Shown here piece by piece: positions 12,076-23,640 of a stretch of DNA of 64,000 bases (positions within the stretch are counted from its first letter, which is position 1; every line of letters begins with the position of its first letter). The translations under genes and the position numbers were made by a program. Below the pieces are notes generated by a model. That model saw only the letters and a program-made list of their open reading frames with translations, made no database searches and was not told the origin of the DNA. The DNA lies in the NCBI GenBank assembly GCA_963932145.1, contig OZ010611.1, forward strand, positions 59,591,292 through 59,655,291, written 5' to 3'. This DNA comes from Acanthosepion lycidas (taxonomy: Eukaryota > Mollusca > Cephalopoda > Sepiida > Sepiidae).

Positions 12076-12468
12076 ATGTCCGTAGCGACCTTTCTCGATA
12101 ACAGTGAAGAAACGGATTTCAAACCAGTCGATGAAATTTACTTCGATGAGGGAGCGGTTTTGATTTTCTTTCAGTCCTCGGCTGACGGTATCAAATTCTT
12201 CTATGTCGTTGTTCTTGACCGACGTGATGTGGTTTCAACCAGCAGCTTGTGTCAAGCCCTGGATTGGAGTGACCTGCAACTGAAGTTATTGTCTCTTGTC
12301 CTCATCAGTTCAACTGAATTCTTTTCTTTTATATACCAAGACCGGCAGCAAATTGTGTCTCGGGGTTTGGAGCGAAGCCCTCTGATAGGTGCCAAAATAA
12401 ATCATACGCCGCTATTTTTCGACATATCGGAAGGATGCAAAGTATTTTTTGAAAGTCAACAGTTTTAA
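12076..12468 (+). CDS. Unidentified 130-residue open frame
   Basis: This single open frame starts ATG at 12076 and stops at 12466-12468. Its composition is mixed and not low in complexity, with an acidic N-terminus (NSEETDFKPVDEIYFDEG), a hydrophobic middle (KLLSLVLISSTEFFSFIY) and no repeats. Local GC is higher than in its flanks. I do not recognise the protein, see no catalytic motif, and find no clear signal peptide. It could be a single-exon gene, one exon of a split gene, a transposon remnant or chance. No neighbouring gene helps. Confidence 0.25.
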   Translation: MSVATFLDNSEETDFKPVDEIYFDEGAVLIFFQSSADGIKFFYVVVLDRRDVVSTSSLCQALDWSDLQLKLLSLVLISSTEFFSFIYQDRQQIVSRGLERSPLIGAKINHTPLFFDISEGCKVFFESQQF

Positions 12469-13180
12469 GCTAGAGCCTAAAACAGTATCTGTTTTCTTTC
12501 AAAAAAGCAGACGATATATGCTCAATCAGCTTAAATTTCTTATATTGTCGAGCTATGCCGATGGTAAAAACAGCTGATGCTCCAAAACGGGATACTCATC
12601 CAAAAATAAAAGTTTTCACCATAGTATTTGCGGATATATTCGCCAAGAAGAAAACATGTTAGCAAATATATATATATCCTTTAAACAGGGAGTAAGGATC
12701 CCGTAATTTCGAAGTGCCCATTAAGTGACGGAAAATAAACCTCCAAGCTGCATAAGCGTGTCTTCCAACTTTAACTTTTAACATCGAACACGAGTCTTTG
12801 TTCAAAGATGAAATTCTGATTTCATGCATAGCCAAACCAATCTGTTTGAGACGAGCTTGATGGAGGCGTTAACACCAGAATTAAGCAATTTATAAAGTGG
12901 GAAGAAAAACTACTTTTTTCTACTTAAATCAGCAGCTGTCTAAAGAGAGGACCAGGCGCTGAATTTAAATTGTATTTTGAATTATATATCTGCAAAGGAA
13001 AAACTTCATGGTATTTTCCAACATTAGGATAACATTAGTTTTAGTATAAAAGAAAACCTACCTTTGAAATCTTGGTAAACTTTTTTGCTGTTATTTTTGA
13101 GAAAGTAGAAAGTAGATCAAAAGAGAATTTTTAGATTTTTTCCAACTTTAACTGGATAAGAAAAAGATAATATTTACATT
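12469..13180. other. No recognised features
   Basis: AT-rich with short A/T runs and a short TATATATATAT near 12667. No gene or repeat is supported. Confidence 0.4.
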
Positions 13181-13389
13181 ATTTACATTATTCGTACTGT
13201 TGTCCTCATCTTTATTGCCATATTCAGGACGTTTCGGCCTCAAGGAAACATAGTTCAGTGGATAATAGCATTGGTTGGATCCAGTGACTTGAATTGGGAA
13301 TTCAATACCTGGTGATTGTGTAGACTAGTCCTTTTTCTTACCTATCAACCCTAGCAACAGAACAGTCTATATCTTACGCCTACTTACGG

Positions 13390-14150
13390 AAAACTCCAAC
13401 CAATTAAAACTGTACTAGGCGAATCAACCAATCTCATTGGTTCATCACTGAAAGTTCACGTGCAAAACGAAATTGCGCCAAAACTCAAGTGAGCCAACTT
13501 CGGACTTTCAGGACTTATAAAAATAAACGCTGACCGCCCCAGGCAGTCAGTAACAAACACCTACAGAGAAATTGCCAACATACTCCACTCACTCGAAATC
13601 ACGATTTTACCGCGCAAAGATACATCATCGCTGACTCACTCACGATAAAAAAAAACTCAATCAACTCTGTGGACATCGATTCTCAAACATTGCTTATCTA
13701 AAGTGAATTATATTCGCTACCTATTAAGTAAACATCGATGTGCGAACGACCTTAAAAAAACATTACAGTGAAAGGTAGATCACTCATTAAAAACTCCTTC
13801 TAAAAAGACACTTAATATCGACAATTATTAATATCAATACAAACTTAAAAAGACTGTAAATGAACGAACAATTACAAAGAGAGACATTCTGAAACCTAAA
13901 ACATCATACACATTTTGCCAACATAGCATATACCAATTATCCTGCTTGTATATTGTTTTGAATTGTATATAAATGTTATATTAGTTTCTAATTGAATATG
14001 TCTTCTTCTTAATCGTATTTAAGTTTCGTTTATTTATTTGTTGTGGATGCAGAAAGTCACGCAACCTACACTAATTCATTCTGATTCTTTCAAGCATAAT
14101 TAATAAATTCTGCACGTCCCCAACAATTGCAGTGGTGAACAAAAACTTGG
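13390..14150 (+). promoter_or_regulatory. Promoter-like segment, possible solo LTR
   Basis: A TATA-like CTTATAAAAATAAACGC at about 13514 is followed about 30 bp downstream by GGCAGTCAGTAACAAAC, an initiator-like context. The upstream part is enriched in ATTGG/CCAAT boxes (13397-13445). Such an arrangement is common in LTRs, but I could not define paired ends or a target duplication. Confidence 0.25.
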
Positions 14151-14300
14151 AGAGTTGAGTTAAAGAGAGATAAATGAGACATCCGGAAGAGGCATGGCCC
14201 GTGGAACTAGAAGAATCTACTCAGGTGGGCAAAATAAAAGGTTCAGTTCGAAATTCCAATCACCTGAATAAGACCGGAGCGTACTAACGCCTGTCGAAAC
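14130..14300 (+). repeat. Dispersed repeat, parent of the 98-bp array
   Basis: It contains GGTTCAGTTCGAAATTCC and GTGGTGAAC...CTTGGAGAGTTGAG, which recur in reverse near 22500-22870. The 98-bp array at 24550-26790 is built from the middle of the same repeat. Other partial copies are at 13180-13250, 21850-21955, 55300-55385 and 56690-56900. Confidence 0.6.
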
Positions 14301-15869
14301 AAATTGAAATTAAAATAAATGACAAATGCATATGCGAGTAACATAGAAGATATTGACGTGGAAAATGGAATCAATAAGCCAAGTTCAAGTTCACCTTGGG
14401 TCTGTTGCGTTCATTTTCGTATTATAGTGGGTCAGTCAATTTGTATTAGTTATAAATAGAAATAAAAACTGACCCTCTACAATTTTTACAATATCAAATG
14501 TAACAAAGACAACAACAAGAGAAATAATCAAGTAGAAGAAATTATGAATTTGTTCAACAATAAATATTTTTTTATAAACACAACAAATACATAATATATA
14601 TTGCAAAGGTTGATAAACACAATAGAGTTCTTTGGTGTCTGTTACTGAAAGAATTTGAGTTACTGTACTGTATGTGTGAAAATGAGAAGGTGTAGTTAAC
14701 TATAATTGTTTTTATAGGAAAATTAAACAGTTGTTTTTTGTTTTTGTATTAAATAGAAAAAACTCAAAAAAGTATTGTTCTTGACTCACTGATTGTTATA
14801 GAGTTATCGCTCATTAACCAGGGATTCTTCTTGTTGTGGAATAGAATATTTTGTGGGAGTGAGTGTTAAGCCTAGAAATGGTTGGCAAGGTTTGTTGTAT
14901 TGAAGATAAAGTTCGGCTCCTTTGCTGTGTTGATTTCCAATGAAGTCAAGTGAATTGGTTCAATATTTTAAGTGCCCACTGACCAAGTCGCGTCGAAGTT
15001 TCGTTTTTATTAGTTCTCTTGGTCACGTGGTGAGGCTAGTGAACATGTTTACATTTTATGGCGTCAAAATAGAGGTCAAAATTTGGGTCGGTACCTTCGG
15101 ATGTAGTTGACGACACCTAATTAATATTTTACAACCAATCAAAATACATCAGTTGTTATATTTGGTTGGGAGCCTCTATGTGTTTAACTTGCACAAAATT
15201 TAAGATTTAAAAAAATGTAGGAGTCTGATTCTACAGTATAAATTCACTTGCGAAAGCATGAATCCATCTCTTGCTTGCGGCCATGTCTGTAGGGTTTTAG
15301 GGTTTAGTTGAACTAAGCGCTCTATCATTGTAAGGGAGATAACTCCGATTATATTCTTATCAGCGTTTACTTGCTAAGAACGTATGTGGAGTTACACTCT
15401 CACCACCATTTACATTTAACTTTGGTGTGTGTGGGGGGGCGGGTTATAATTGTATAAATTCCAATTCCAAGATTTGAGAATTGAAGCTCTTACAATTTAT
15501 CTAAATGAATAAAGAAATGAGTTTTGCAATCTAAAAAATGACAATAAAATAAAATAATAATCAACAGAACAGACACGTAATTCATTAAAGACATTTTTTA
15601 GCTGTAAATAACTTAGTGGCGTATTAAAAAAAAAACATATTTTACAAGACTTATAAACACTCCTAGTCATATTAAATCAATATAAACCTCAAAAGTAATA
15701 TTTACTATTGATTTAACAGTTGAATATGATGCATTATTTACAAGATTCAGAAATACTGCAAATCATTAAATAAAGTAAAGAGAATTTGTACAACTAACAT
15801 TTACTGAATAGGGAGAAAAATTAAAATACATAATTTATTGCTGTATAAGACTCATTCACTTCCGTTCTA
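14301..15869. other. No recognised features
   Basis: AT-rich. A GTAAGGGAGATAACTCCG at about 15329 matches a motif common in molluscan repeats. A G run lies at 15433. No gene is supported. Confidence 0.4.
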
Positions 15870-16073
15870 CAGTGTAACTCGGATATAAGAGACCCGGATA
15901 TAAGAGAGATTTTCTTTGGTCCCAAATTAGAGCCTGTGTTAATGTAAACAAAATAGACCAAACCCGGATATAAGAGAAACTCGGATATAAGAGAAACCCG
16001 GATATAAGAGAAACCCGGATATGAGATACTTCTTCTCCAGTCCCGAAAACTCTCTTATATCAGGGTTACACTG
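15870..16073 (+). mobile_element. pogo-like MITE
   Basis: Its ends are CAGTGTAACTCGGATATAAG and the inverse of a CAGTGTAACCC-type terminus, with TA at 15868-15869 and 16074-16075. The interior has extra CCCGGATATAAGAGAAA units, so the inner part has been tandemly duplicated. Confidence 0.75.
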
Positions 16074-16081
16074 TAATACCT

Positions 16082-16276
16082 TGTATGAATCCTCTTCTTC
16101 TCCCACCAGCTATGGATAAATAGCAGGACAGACCAGGTTCTCTAGCCTTGGATGGCAACTGGTCTACTGTAGAAATAAATGGCAACCTACTACGGGAAAA
16201 AACCTGCCTCGTCAGTCATGTATCAAAAGATACATGATTGTTTAAGTGTGTATCATGTATGGCACATAACTGAATG
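16082..16276 (+). repeat. SINE family A, partial copy
   Basis: It shares GGATGGCAACTGGTCTAC and GATACATGATTG blocks with the copies at 53003-53275, 53276-53560 (both minus) and 58277-58590 (plus). Only the body is present; the tRNA-like head seen at 58277 is missing here. Confidence 0.65.
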
Positions 16277-16588
16277 ACTGATAAGACTTATAAACAGAAC
16301 CCATTCAGATTAAATTAAAAGAAACCTATAAATTTTTATAATATATTCAATTATCCAATGAATAGCATAGGTACTTGACAAGATTTACACATCCTACAAG
16401 TTGTAAAGATAAACCTTAAAAATAATATTAAATTCATAATTTACTGCCACATGGCAAACATATTTTACAGATTTCATAAACTGTTCGATAAATGTTTAGG
16501 GAAACTGAAAAGTAATATTTTACTCATGGAATATGAAATACAAATGCTTTTTTATGAAGCACATTTAGGTAAGTAAAATGCTGTTTGT

Positions 16589-16850
16589 ATGATACTGCAG
16601 AAGCTCATTGAATTGAGATACGAGACTTTTCCACATACACCATATTCCTCTGACCTATCGCACACTGACTACAACCTTTTAAAGGATCTTGACAATATTT
16701 TATGCCAATGGACATTCCATTACAAAGAATATGTAGAAACTGCATTCAAAGATTTATTGATATCCCAAACTTCACAGTTTTATTGTAAAGGTATAAATAA
16801 TCTTGTAACATGAGAGCAAAAATGTATAGATGATTGGTTTCTATTTTGAC
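16589..16850 (+). pseudogene. mariner transposase C-terminal remnant
   Basis: The frame from 16589 encodes PHTPYSSDLSHTDYNLL, which corresponds to the YSPDLxPxDYHLF signature holding the third catalytic aspartate of mariner (DD34D) transposases, followed by a degraded C-terminal tail. After a stop at 16811-16813 the same frame continues with an EQKCID-like segment that matches the usual (W)QKC(I/V)D tail. Only the last ~90 of roughly 345 residues remain, with no flanking inverted repeats seen. Family recognition is from motifs. Confidence 0.65.
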
Positions 16851-17029
16851 TAATTTAAACACTGTATAAGTAAATTAATTCACGAATAAAATTTGATTCT
16901 AAAATCAGACATTATTTTCCAAACGACCTAAGAGATAATGAATCACAAAACATACAAGCAAAATAATTCAGTTACGTTTATACCAAATATCTTTGCCTTT
17001 GTGGACCCTTTTCTATGTAAATGAGATTA

Positions 17030-17200
17030 TGTGAAAGTTTACAGATGCAATGAAATGTTAACTGACATGATAGAGGTTCACATGCAACCAGAATTCCTAA
17101 ACATATTCTGTGCACCTGGAATGCCATCTAATTGTCTTATTCTAAAAAAATGTTGTCCTATCATGCTGCTATATAGAATTTATACTTCCTCTTTTTTCTG
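17030..17200 (+). pseudogene. Helitron/PIF1-type helicase fragment
   Basis: The frame around 17084-17190 reads PEFLNIFCAPGMPSNCLILK followed by a CCPIMLLYR-like segment. In Helitron Rep-helicases this region typically reads EFLN...GMPxHxLxLKVGxPIMLLRN, near the helicase C-terminus. Stops lie on both sides and no Rep domain is seen nearby, so it is a short relic. Confidence 0.5.
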
Positions 17201-17544
17201 AAATGAAAGTTGTTAAGAATGAATCTCCTGAACCATGCGACTGGTGAAAAGCTGGTCACAAACAAGTCACTGAGGATCCTATGTATTCGAAAATGTTAGA
17301 TAAGGACAGATACATCATGAGTAATTTTGTCTATTTCGATGTTCTTTTGTAATGAAAATATTAGTGATACTAAATTTTAAAGACATATTTGCATATTAAT
17401 GGTTTCATCGCTAGTATGCAAATAGAAGACAATATGTCATGTTGCTGAAAAATTTTACACAAATATTTTTGGTAAAGTGGAGGTTCCATCAAATCCTTGT
17501 TCCCTCTCATTCAGAACCTCTCCTACAAAATATGATAATTAGGT

Positions 17545-17777
17545 GAGGTAGATTGTTCGAAATGTTAAGTAACCTTGACATATTTTGGAAGGTTATTAAA
17601 ATAATCCAAAACATATACTGGCAGCAAACTGTCTGCATGCAGATAAAAAATGAATTCAGTAAATATACAAAAGTAGAAAGTGGGGTAAGACAAGGCTGTG
17701 TCTTTTCATTAGACCTATTTAACCAGTACAATGAGGCGATTCTGAAAGAATTAGAAGTCCTGCCAGGATTCATTATT
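17545..17777 (+). pseudogene. LINE reverse transcriptase, part left of the array
   Basis: The frame starting at 17553 carries VESGVRQGCVFSLDLFNQY and AILKELEVLPGFII, equal to the G-(V/I)-R-Q-G-C-x-(L)-S-P-x-L-F-N motif of RTE-like LINE reverse transcriptases that directly precedes the catalytic YADD strand. The residue pattern SLDLFN in place of SPDLFN and a frame change at the junction with the 48-bp array show decay. Endonuclease and N-terminal RT parts are not recognisable upstream. Confidence 0.7.
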
Positions 17778-20228
17778 GATAGCCCAAAATCTTAACAACA
17801 TAAGATATGAATATAACACAGTGTTGATAGGTCAAAATCTTAACGACATAAGATATGCAGATGACATAGTGTTGATAGCCAAAAATCTCAACAACATAAG
17901 ATTTGCAGATCACACAGTGTTGATAGCACAAATCCTAACAACATGATATGCAGATGACACAATGTTGATAGCCCAAAATCTTAATAACATAAGATATGCA
18001 GATGACACAGTGTTGATAGCCCAAAATCTTAATAACATAAGATATGCAGATGACACAGTGTTGATAGCCCAAAATCTTAATAACATAAGATATGCAGATG
18101 ACACAGTGTTGATAGCCCAAAATCTTAATAACATAAGATATGCAGATGACACAGTGTTGATAGCCCAAAATCTTAACAACATAAGATATTCAGATGACAC
18201 AGTGTTGATAGCCCAAAATCTAAACAACATAAGATATACAGATGACACAATGTTGATAGTCCAAAATCTTAATAACATAAGATATGCAGATGACACAGTG
18301 TTGATAGCCCAAAATCTTAATAACATAAGATATGCAGATGACACAGTGTTGATAGCCCAAAATCTTAATAACATAAGATATGCAGATGACACAATGTTGA
18401 TAGCCCAAAATCTTAAAAACATAAGATATGCAGATGACACAATGTTGATAGCCCAAAATCTTAAAAACATAAGATATGCAGATGACACAGTGTTGATAGC
18501 CCAAAATCTTAATAACATAAGATATGCAGATGACACAGTGTTGATAGCCCAAAATCTTAAAAACATAAGATATGCAGATGACACAGTGTTGATAGCCCAA
18601 AATCTTAATAACATAAGATATGCAGATGACACAATGTTGATAGCCCAAAATCTTAATAACATAAGATATGCAGATGACACAATGTTGATAGCCCAAAATC
18701 TTAATAACATAAGATATGCAGATGACACAATGTTGATAGTCCAAAATCTTAAAAACATAAGATATGCAGATGACACAGTGTTGATAGCCCAAAATCTTAA
18801 AAACATAAGATATGCAGATGACACAATGTTGATAGTCCAAAATCTTAAAAACATAAGATATGCAGATGACACAGTGTTGATAGCCCAAAATCTTAAAAAC
18901 ATAAGATATGCAGATGACACAATGTTGATAGCCCAAAATCTTAAAAACATAAGATATGCAGATGACACAGTGTTGATAGCCCAAAATCTTAATAACATAA
19001 GATATGCAGATGACACAGTGTTGATAGCCCAAAATCTTAAAAACATAAGATATGCAGATGACACAGTGTTGATAGCCCAAAATCTTAATAACATAAGATA
19101 TGCAGATGACACAATGTTGATAGCCCAAAATCTTAATAACATAAGATATGCAGATGACACAATGTTGATAGCCCAAAATCTTAAAAACATAAGATATGCA
19201 GATGACACAATGTTGATAGCCCAAAATCTTAAAAACATAAGATATGCAGATGACACAGTGTTGATAGCCCAAAATCTTAATAACATAAGATATGCAGATG
19301 ACACAATGTTGATAGCCCAAAATCTTAATAACATAAGATATGCAGATGACACAGTGTTGATAGCCCAAAATCTTAATAACATAAGATATGCAGATGACAC
19401 AATGTTGATAGCCCAAAATCTTAAAAACATAAGATATGCAGATGACACAGTGTTGACAGCCCAAAATCTTAATAACATAAGATATGCAGATGACACAATG
19501 TTGATAGCCCAAAATCTTAAAAGCATAAGATATACAGATGACACAATGTTGATAGCCCAAAATCTTAAAAACATAAGATATGCAGATGACACAGTGTTGA
19601 TAGCCCAAAATCTTAAAAACATAAGATATACAGATGACACAATGTTGATAGCCCAAAATCTTAATAACATAAGATATGCAGATGACACAATGTTGATAGC
19701 CCAAAATCTTAATAACATAAGATATGCAGATGACACAATGTTGATAGTCCAAAATCTTAATAACATAAGATATGCAGATGACACAATGTTGATAGCCCAA
19801 AATCTTAATAACATAAGATATGCAGATGACACACTGTTGATAGCCCAAAATCTTAATAACATAAGATATGCAGATGACACAGTGTTGATAGCCCAAAATC
19901 TTAATAACATAAGATATTCAGATGACACAGTGTTGATAGCCCAAAATCTTAATAACATAAGATATGCAGATGACACAATGTTGATAGCCCAAAATCTTAA
20001 TAACATAAGATATGCAGATGACACAATGTTGATAGTCCAAAATCTTAATAACATAAGATATGCAGATGACACAGTGTTGATAGCCCAAAATCTTAATAAC
20101 ATAAGATATGCAGATGACACAATGTTGATAGCCCAAAATCTTAACAATATAAGATATGCAGATGACATAGTGTTGATAGCCCAAAATCTTAACAGCGTAA
20201 GATATACAGATGACGTAGTGTTGATAGC
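17778..20228 (+). repeat. 48-bp minisatellite from the LINE RT YADD motif
   Basis: From 17967 to 20223 the GATAG landmark recurs in exact 48-bp register (47 periods). Four more units upstream (17778, 17826, 17874, 17922) are more diverged, the last being 45 bp long, for about 51 units in all. Each unit encodes NIRYADDTVLIAQNLN, the RT palm catalytic strand. Because 48 is divisible by 3, an open frame of 800 codons runs from 17962 to 20364, and the opposite strand is open too. Variants are few: V or M after DDT, N or K in L(N/K)N, A or V in LI(A/V), and A, S or T before DD. The two aspartate codons GATGAC are unchanged from 17953 onward. The unit looks like a duplication joining the sequence after VLIA back to the sequence before NLNNIRY. 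Confidence 0.95.
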
Positions 20229-20835
20229 AGACACAGAAAAGAAACTACAAGACCACCTAAAGAGGGTATTGACAGAAAGTGATAATAAAGTACTAAACAT
20301 CAAACCGAATATATGTTTGTCAGGAAAGGAACAGCCCAGCATGCAGATTACGAGTAACAGATAACAAAACTAAACAAGTAGCAAACTTTTAATATATTAG
20401 AAGTTGACAAAACATATGACACTGAAATCCAAAGGCACATTGGGATATTAAAAATTACCTTCCAAAAGCTAAATAAAGTATTAATGAAACAGGAATATTT
20501 CATTAGAAACCAAGAAAAGAGTACTTTATTGTCATATGATATCAATCCTCCTATATGACAGTGAATGCTGGACAATCTCCTCAAAAATGAAGAAGAGACA
20601 AAGCAAGAAAAATGTGGTTCTACAGAAGGATGCTGAGAATACCATGAACCAGACATTGGAACAATGACAAAGTTTTAAATAAAATAAAAACCATAAAGGG
20701 CAAATAGAATGAGAAAGATACAGTTGAAATTTCTTGGGAACATAATGAGGAGAGAAGGTTTGGAGAATTTGATATTCACTGGACAGATTGAAGGCAAGAG
20801 GGACAAAGGAATACAGTGCCTAACCTACCTACCTA
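20229..20835 (+). pseudogene. LINE reverse transcriptase, part right of the array
   Basis: Directly after the last unit the frame continues ADTEKKLQDHLKRVLTESDN, the normal sequence following YADDxVLIA in RTE-like RTs. After stops and frame changes, further C-terminal signatures follow in other frames: a DAFQKLNK-like region near 20460, an SECWT-like region near 20565, MWFYRRMLRIP near 20612, and a LKFLG(H/N)IMRREGLE-like segment near 20725. The order matches one LINE body, so the array lies inside a single old LINE copy. It is broken by many stops and cannot produce a full RT. Confidence 0.7.
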
Positions 20836-21849
20836 CCAAGCTTTGGTAAATGGCTTGCAGAACAGCATTCAGGAGTGATCACAAAAAGACAAAATTTATT
20901 CTGAACTACAAATGCCAGGAAATTGTGGAGAGCCATGATCACAAACATCCTGAAGAGACGTGGTACATAGAAGAAGAGATGAATGCTTCCATATTTGGCC
21001 TATGCTTCATCTGTAATGCAAAATATTCTTTTATAAAATGGCAGTTATGAGAAATTTACAATTTTAAAACTTTTGCACTATATAGTACCATTAAAATTTT
21101 ATTACATACATCATGATAGGATAAAAATAAAAGATATTTCCATGAGTTTCTAGTAACAGATTTTGTGACAAGGATAACAGCTTCAATTAGGTGAGGATCT
21201 TTATAAATCTCCCTGGGTTGCTTGCCCTGCCCTGCCCCTATGATGTACATGTATTTCATTGTATATTCAAGTATATAGTAATTTAGTGGATACGTTCACA
21301 ACCATAACATCTAACAAAGAGGAAATATACAAATGGAATCCACGCCTACATACATGTAAACTGCAATATCAAATATTTTTCAAGCAATAAATTAAGCAAT
21401 ATTTCAAGAATATGATTCATCTTAAAATTCTCAGCCTAAAATGCACACAAAAATCAACAAGTGTAAGGGAGATAATCAGGTATTTATGCATTAATATATT
21501 GTTTCTTCCTATTTATTTACTATTTGAAGGGAGTTGATGAAGGGAATTATTATTATTTTTCACTCACTACATATTGAAAATCTTTATTCTTTTCAATATT
21601 AGTGCATATACATTTACATGGATTATTTTTATAGAAGTATTTTGCAAATTAAATACCAATAGAACATGTTGATGGATTTTTAAACTTGAATATACGTACA
21701 GTAATTTGTTTTAATCTATAACCAGTTATTAAATAAATAAAATGAAACACACTTCAATAAACAAAAGCTTCAATAGAATGCCAGAGTATTGTCATTCAAT
21801 AAACAAAAAGTTCAATAAAAGGTCAGGGTATTTAAATCGATGTTATTCT
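20836..21849. other. AT-rich, no recognised gene
   Basis: Contains GTGTAAGGGAGATAATC at about 21459, a molluscan repeat motif. No other support for features. Confidence 0.4.
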
Positions 21850-22039
21850 GTCTATATCTCTGAGATGAGGTATTATGATTACTTGTATTTTTTTACATTA
21901 TTTGGACTGTTGTTCTCATCTTCATTGCCATATTCACAACGTTTCTGTTATAAAATAAAATAAGACATATCTCGGCTAATTTGCAGGCAAATAAACTAAC
22001 ATACTCAAGAGCGAGAGCGTGAACAGGACAAGGCCCCAT

Positions 22040-22480
22040 CACAAAATGACCATTATCGTCGTTTGCGCATAGGCCCGACGCATGAGTTCCGGTCGAAAAA
22101 CAAAATAAAATTTTAAAGTGTTTCTATTTTTCGACCAATAAAAATGCTTCCCTCCTAATTATACTCACGTCGTTTTTCGAGCCTGTTAAGCCATAAAAAA
22201 ACCCATAAACGGGGTCACACGGGGAAGTACAAGAGCAATCAACAGGAGGCCAGGGAAGAGATCTGTCACGGTCAGTCTGGGCAGTCAGCAGCAGTCAGCA
22301 AAAGGAGCGCCACGCCAACCAGTGAGAACTACTATGAGAGATCAACCCAAATCGGAAGCCGGCTTATGAACTATACCACAAAGTAGCTGTCCCAAACCCA
22401 CACGTTCCTATTGAAATAAATCACGTAAATCTATTTCTGCTGTTGTATTTCTTTCTTGCAACCATACGATTGTCTATAAC
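22040..22480 (+). promoter_or_regulatory. GC-richer promoter-like segment, possible solo LTR
   Basis: It contains a TATA-like CCATAAAAAAACCCATAAAC (about 22191), a downstream GCAGTCAGCAGCAGTCAGC duplication and a possible poly(A) signal in GAAATAAATCACG (about 22414). The order promoter then poly(A) signal over about 250 bp is LTR-like, but no paired ends were found. Confidence 0.25.
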
Positions 22481-22870
22481 ATTTCGGACGTTGTACTCTT
22501 CGGCCTCCTTCAGGTGATTGGATCTCTGAGATGAGGTACTATGATTACTTACATTATTTACATTATTTGGACTCTTATCCTCATCTTTATTGCTATATTC
22601 ACAAAGGTTCGGTCTTCTTCATGTAATTGGATTACTTGTATTATTTACATTATTCGAACTGTTGTCCGCATATTCATTGCCATATTCACAACATTTCGGC
22701 CGTTGTACGCTTCGGCCTTCTTCAGGTGGTTTGAATTTCGAACCGAACCCATTATTTCGTCCACCGAGGTAGATTGTTCTCGTTCCACGTGCCATGCCTA
22801 TTCCTGATGTCTCAGTTATTTCCCTTTAACTCAACTCTCCAAGTTTTCTGGTTCACCACTGCTGTGGCCT
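22480..22870 (-). repeat. Dispersed repeat, parent of the 98-bp array, full-type copy
   Basis: Reading on the minus strand: GGTGAACCAGAAAACTTGG, then CACGTGGAACGAGAACAATC, then GGTTCGAAATTC-like, then GAAGAAGGCCGAAGCG and ACAACGGCCGAAATGTTGTG, then TGAATATGCGGACAACAG. The middle blocks are what the 98-bp array repeats. There is an internal partial duplication at 22541-22620. No coding potential. Confidence 0.6.
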
Positions 22871-23429
22871 CGTATTGAACTCACAACTCTTTGGGTCTAG
22901 TCACTGGTCTATGACTGCAATCTTCATTAAAATAAAATTGGAATTTCGAAAACAGTGGATAAAAGACGTTGGTTAGATCCAGTGATATTATTCTGCAAAT
23001 AAAAAGCAAGAAAATGTAAAAGATCTCCCTTCGAAACCCCTGTTTTAGAGTAAATTTCTGAATGTGAGTGAAGGCAGTATATTGTTAGTTTTACTTTAGA
23101 CTTTCCTTAGGCCGCGACACTTGTCAGAATTGAAAAAAATTGATATTTTTACCGTTTCAGAAGTGGCATCCAGTTTATAAGCAATCTATTTAAGTTGTAG
23201 TGATTAATATGTTTGCCACGCCTACATTTTTTTCAACTGTGATTGGTTAAATAATAAATACTAAATATCACAGGACAATTTACTAATCGCATTCACCACA
23301 CTGAATTTTTCCTACCGTTAATTCACAAACATGCTTTTGTTATAAAATCACCGATTGGTTAATTTTTCATCCAATCAGATATTTTTTGTGTTCTTTCAAA
23401 ATTTGTCCCGCGTTCGTGCTGGGAGTCTA

Positions 23430-23640
23430 CCGGTGATAATAAAAGCCCGGATTCGTTCCAAAATTAGACAGTAGAAGACAGTAGAACTCAACAACTCACA
23501 CGCGTCTACTCAGACTGTTCATTCTACTCACTGACACAGAACTTGAATATCATACATCATCAGTTCTCTGTGAACAAGCCAACAGCACTGTTAGTTATAC
23601 AATAACACACAACTGAATTTACTGTATGTTCTTCTGAATA
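23430..23640 (+). promoter_or_regulatory. Promoter-like segment
   Basis: A TGATAATAAAAGCCCGG TATA-like box at about 23433 is followed by a 9-bp direct repeat GACAGTAGAA at 23467 and 23477. The arrangement resembles the one near 13514. No open frame follows. Low support. Confidence 0.2.

Noticed and set aside
18220..19896. 558-codon minus-strand frame in the same array
   Set aside because: Same cause: a stop-free frame of a repeated unit, with no recognisable protein.
17910..20342. 810-codon open frame on the minus strand over the 48-bp array
   Set aside because: It is open only because the unit length is a multiple of three and lacks stops in that frame. The plus-strand frame matches known RT sequence; this one matches nothing.
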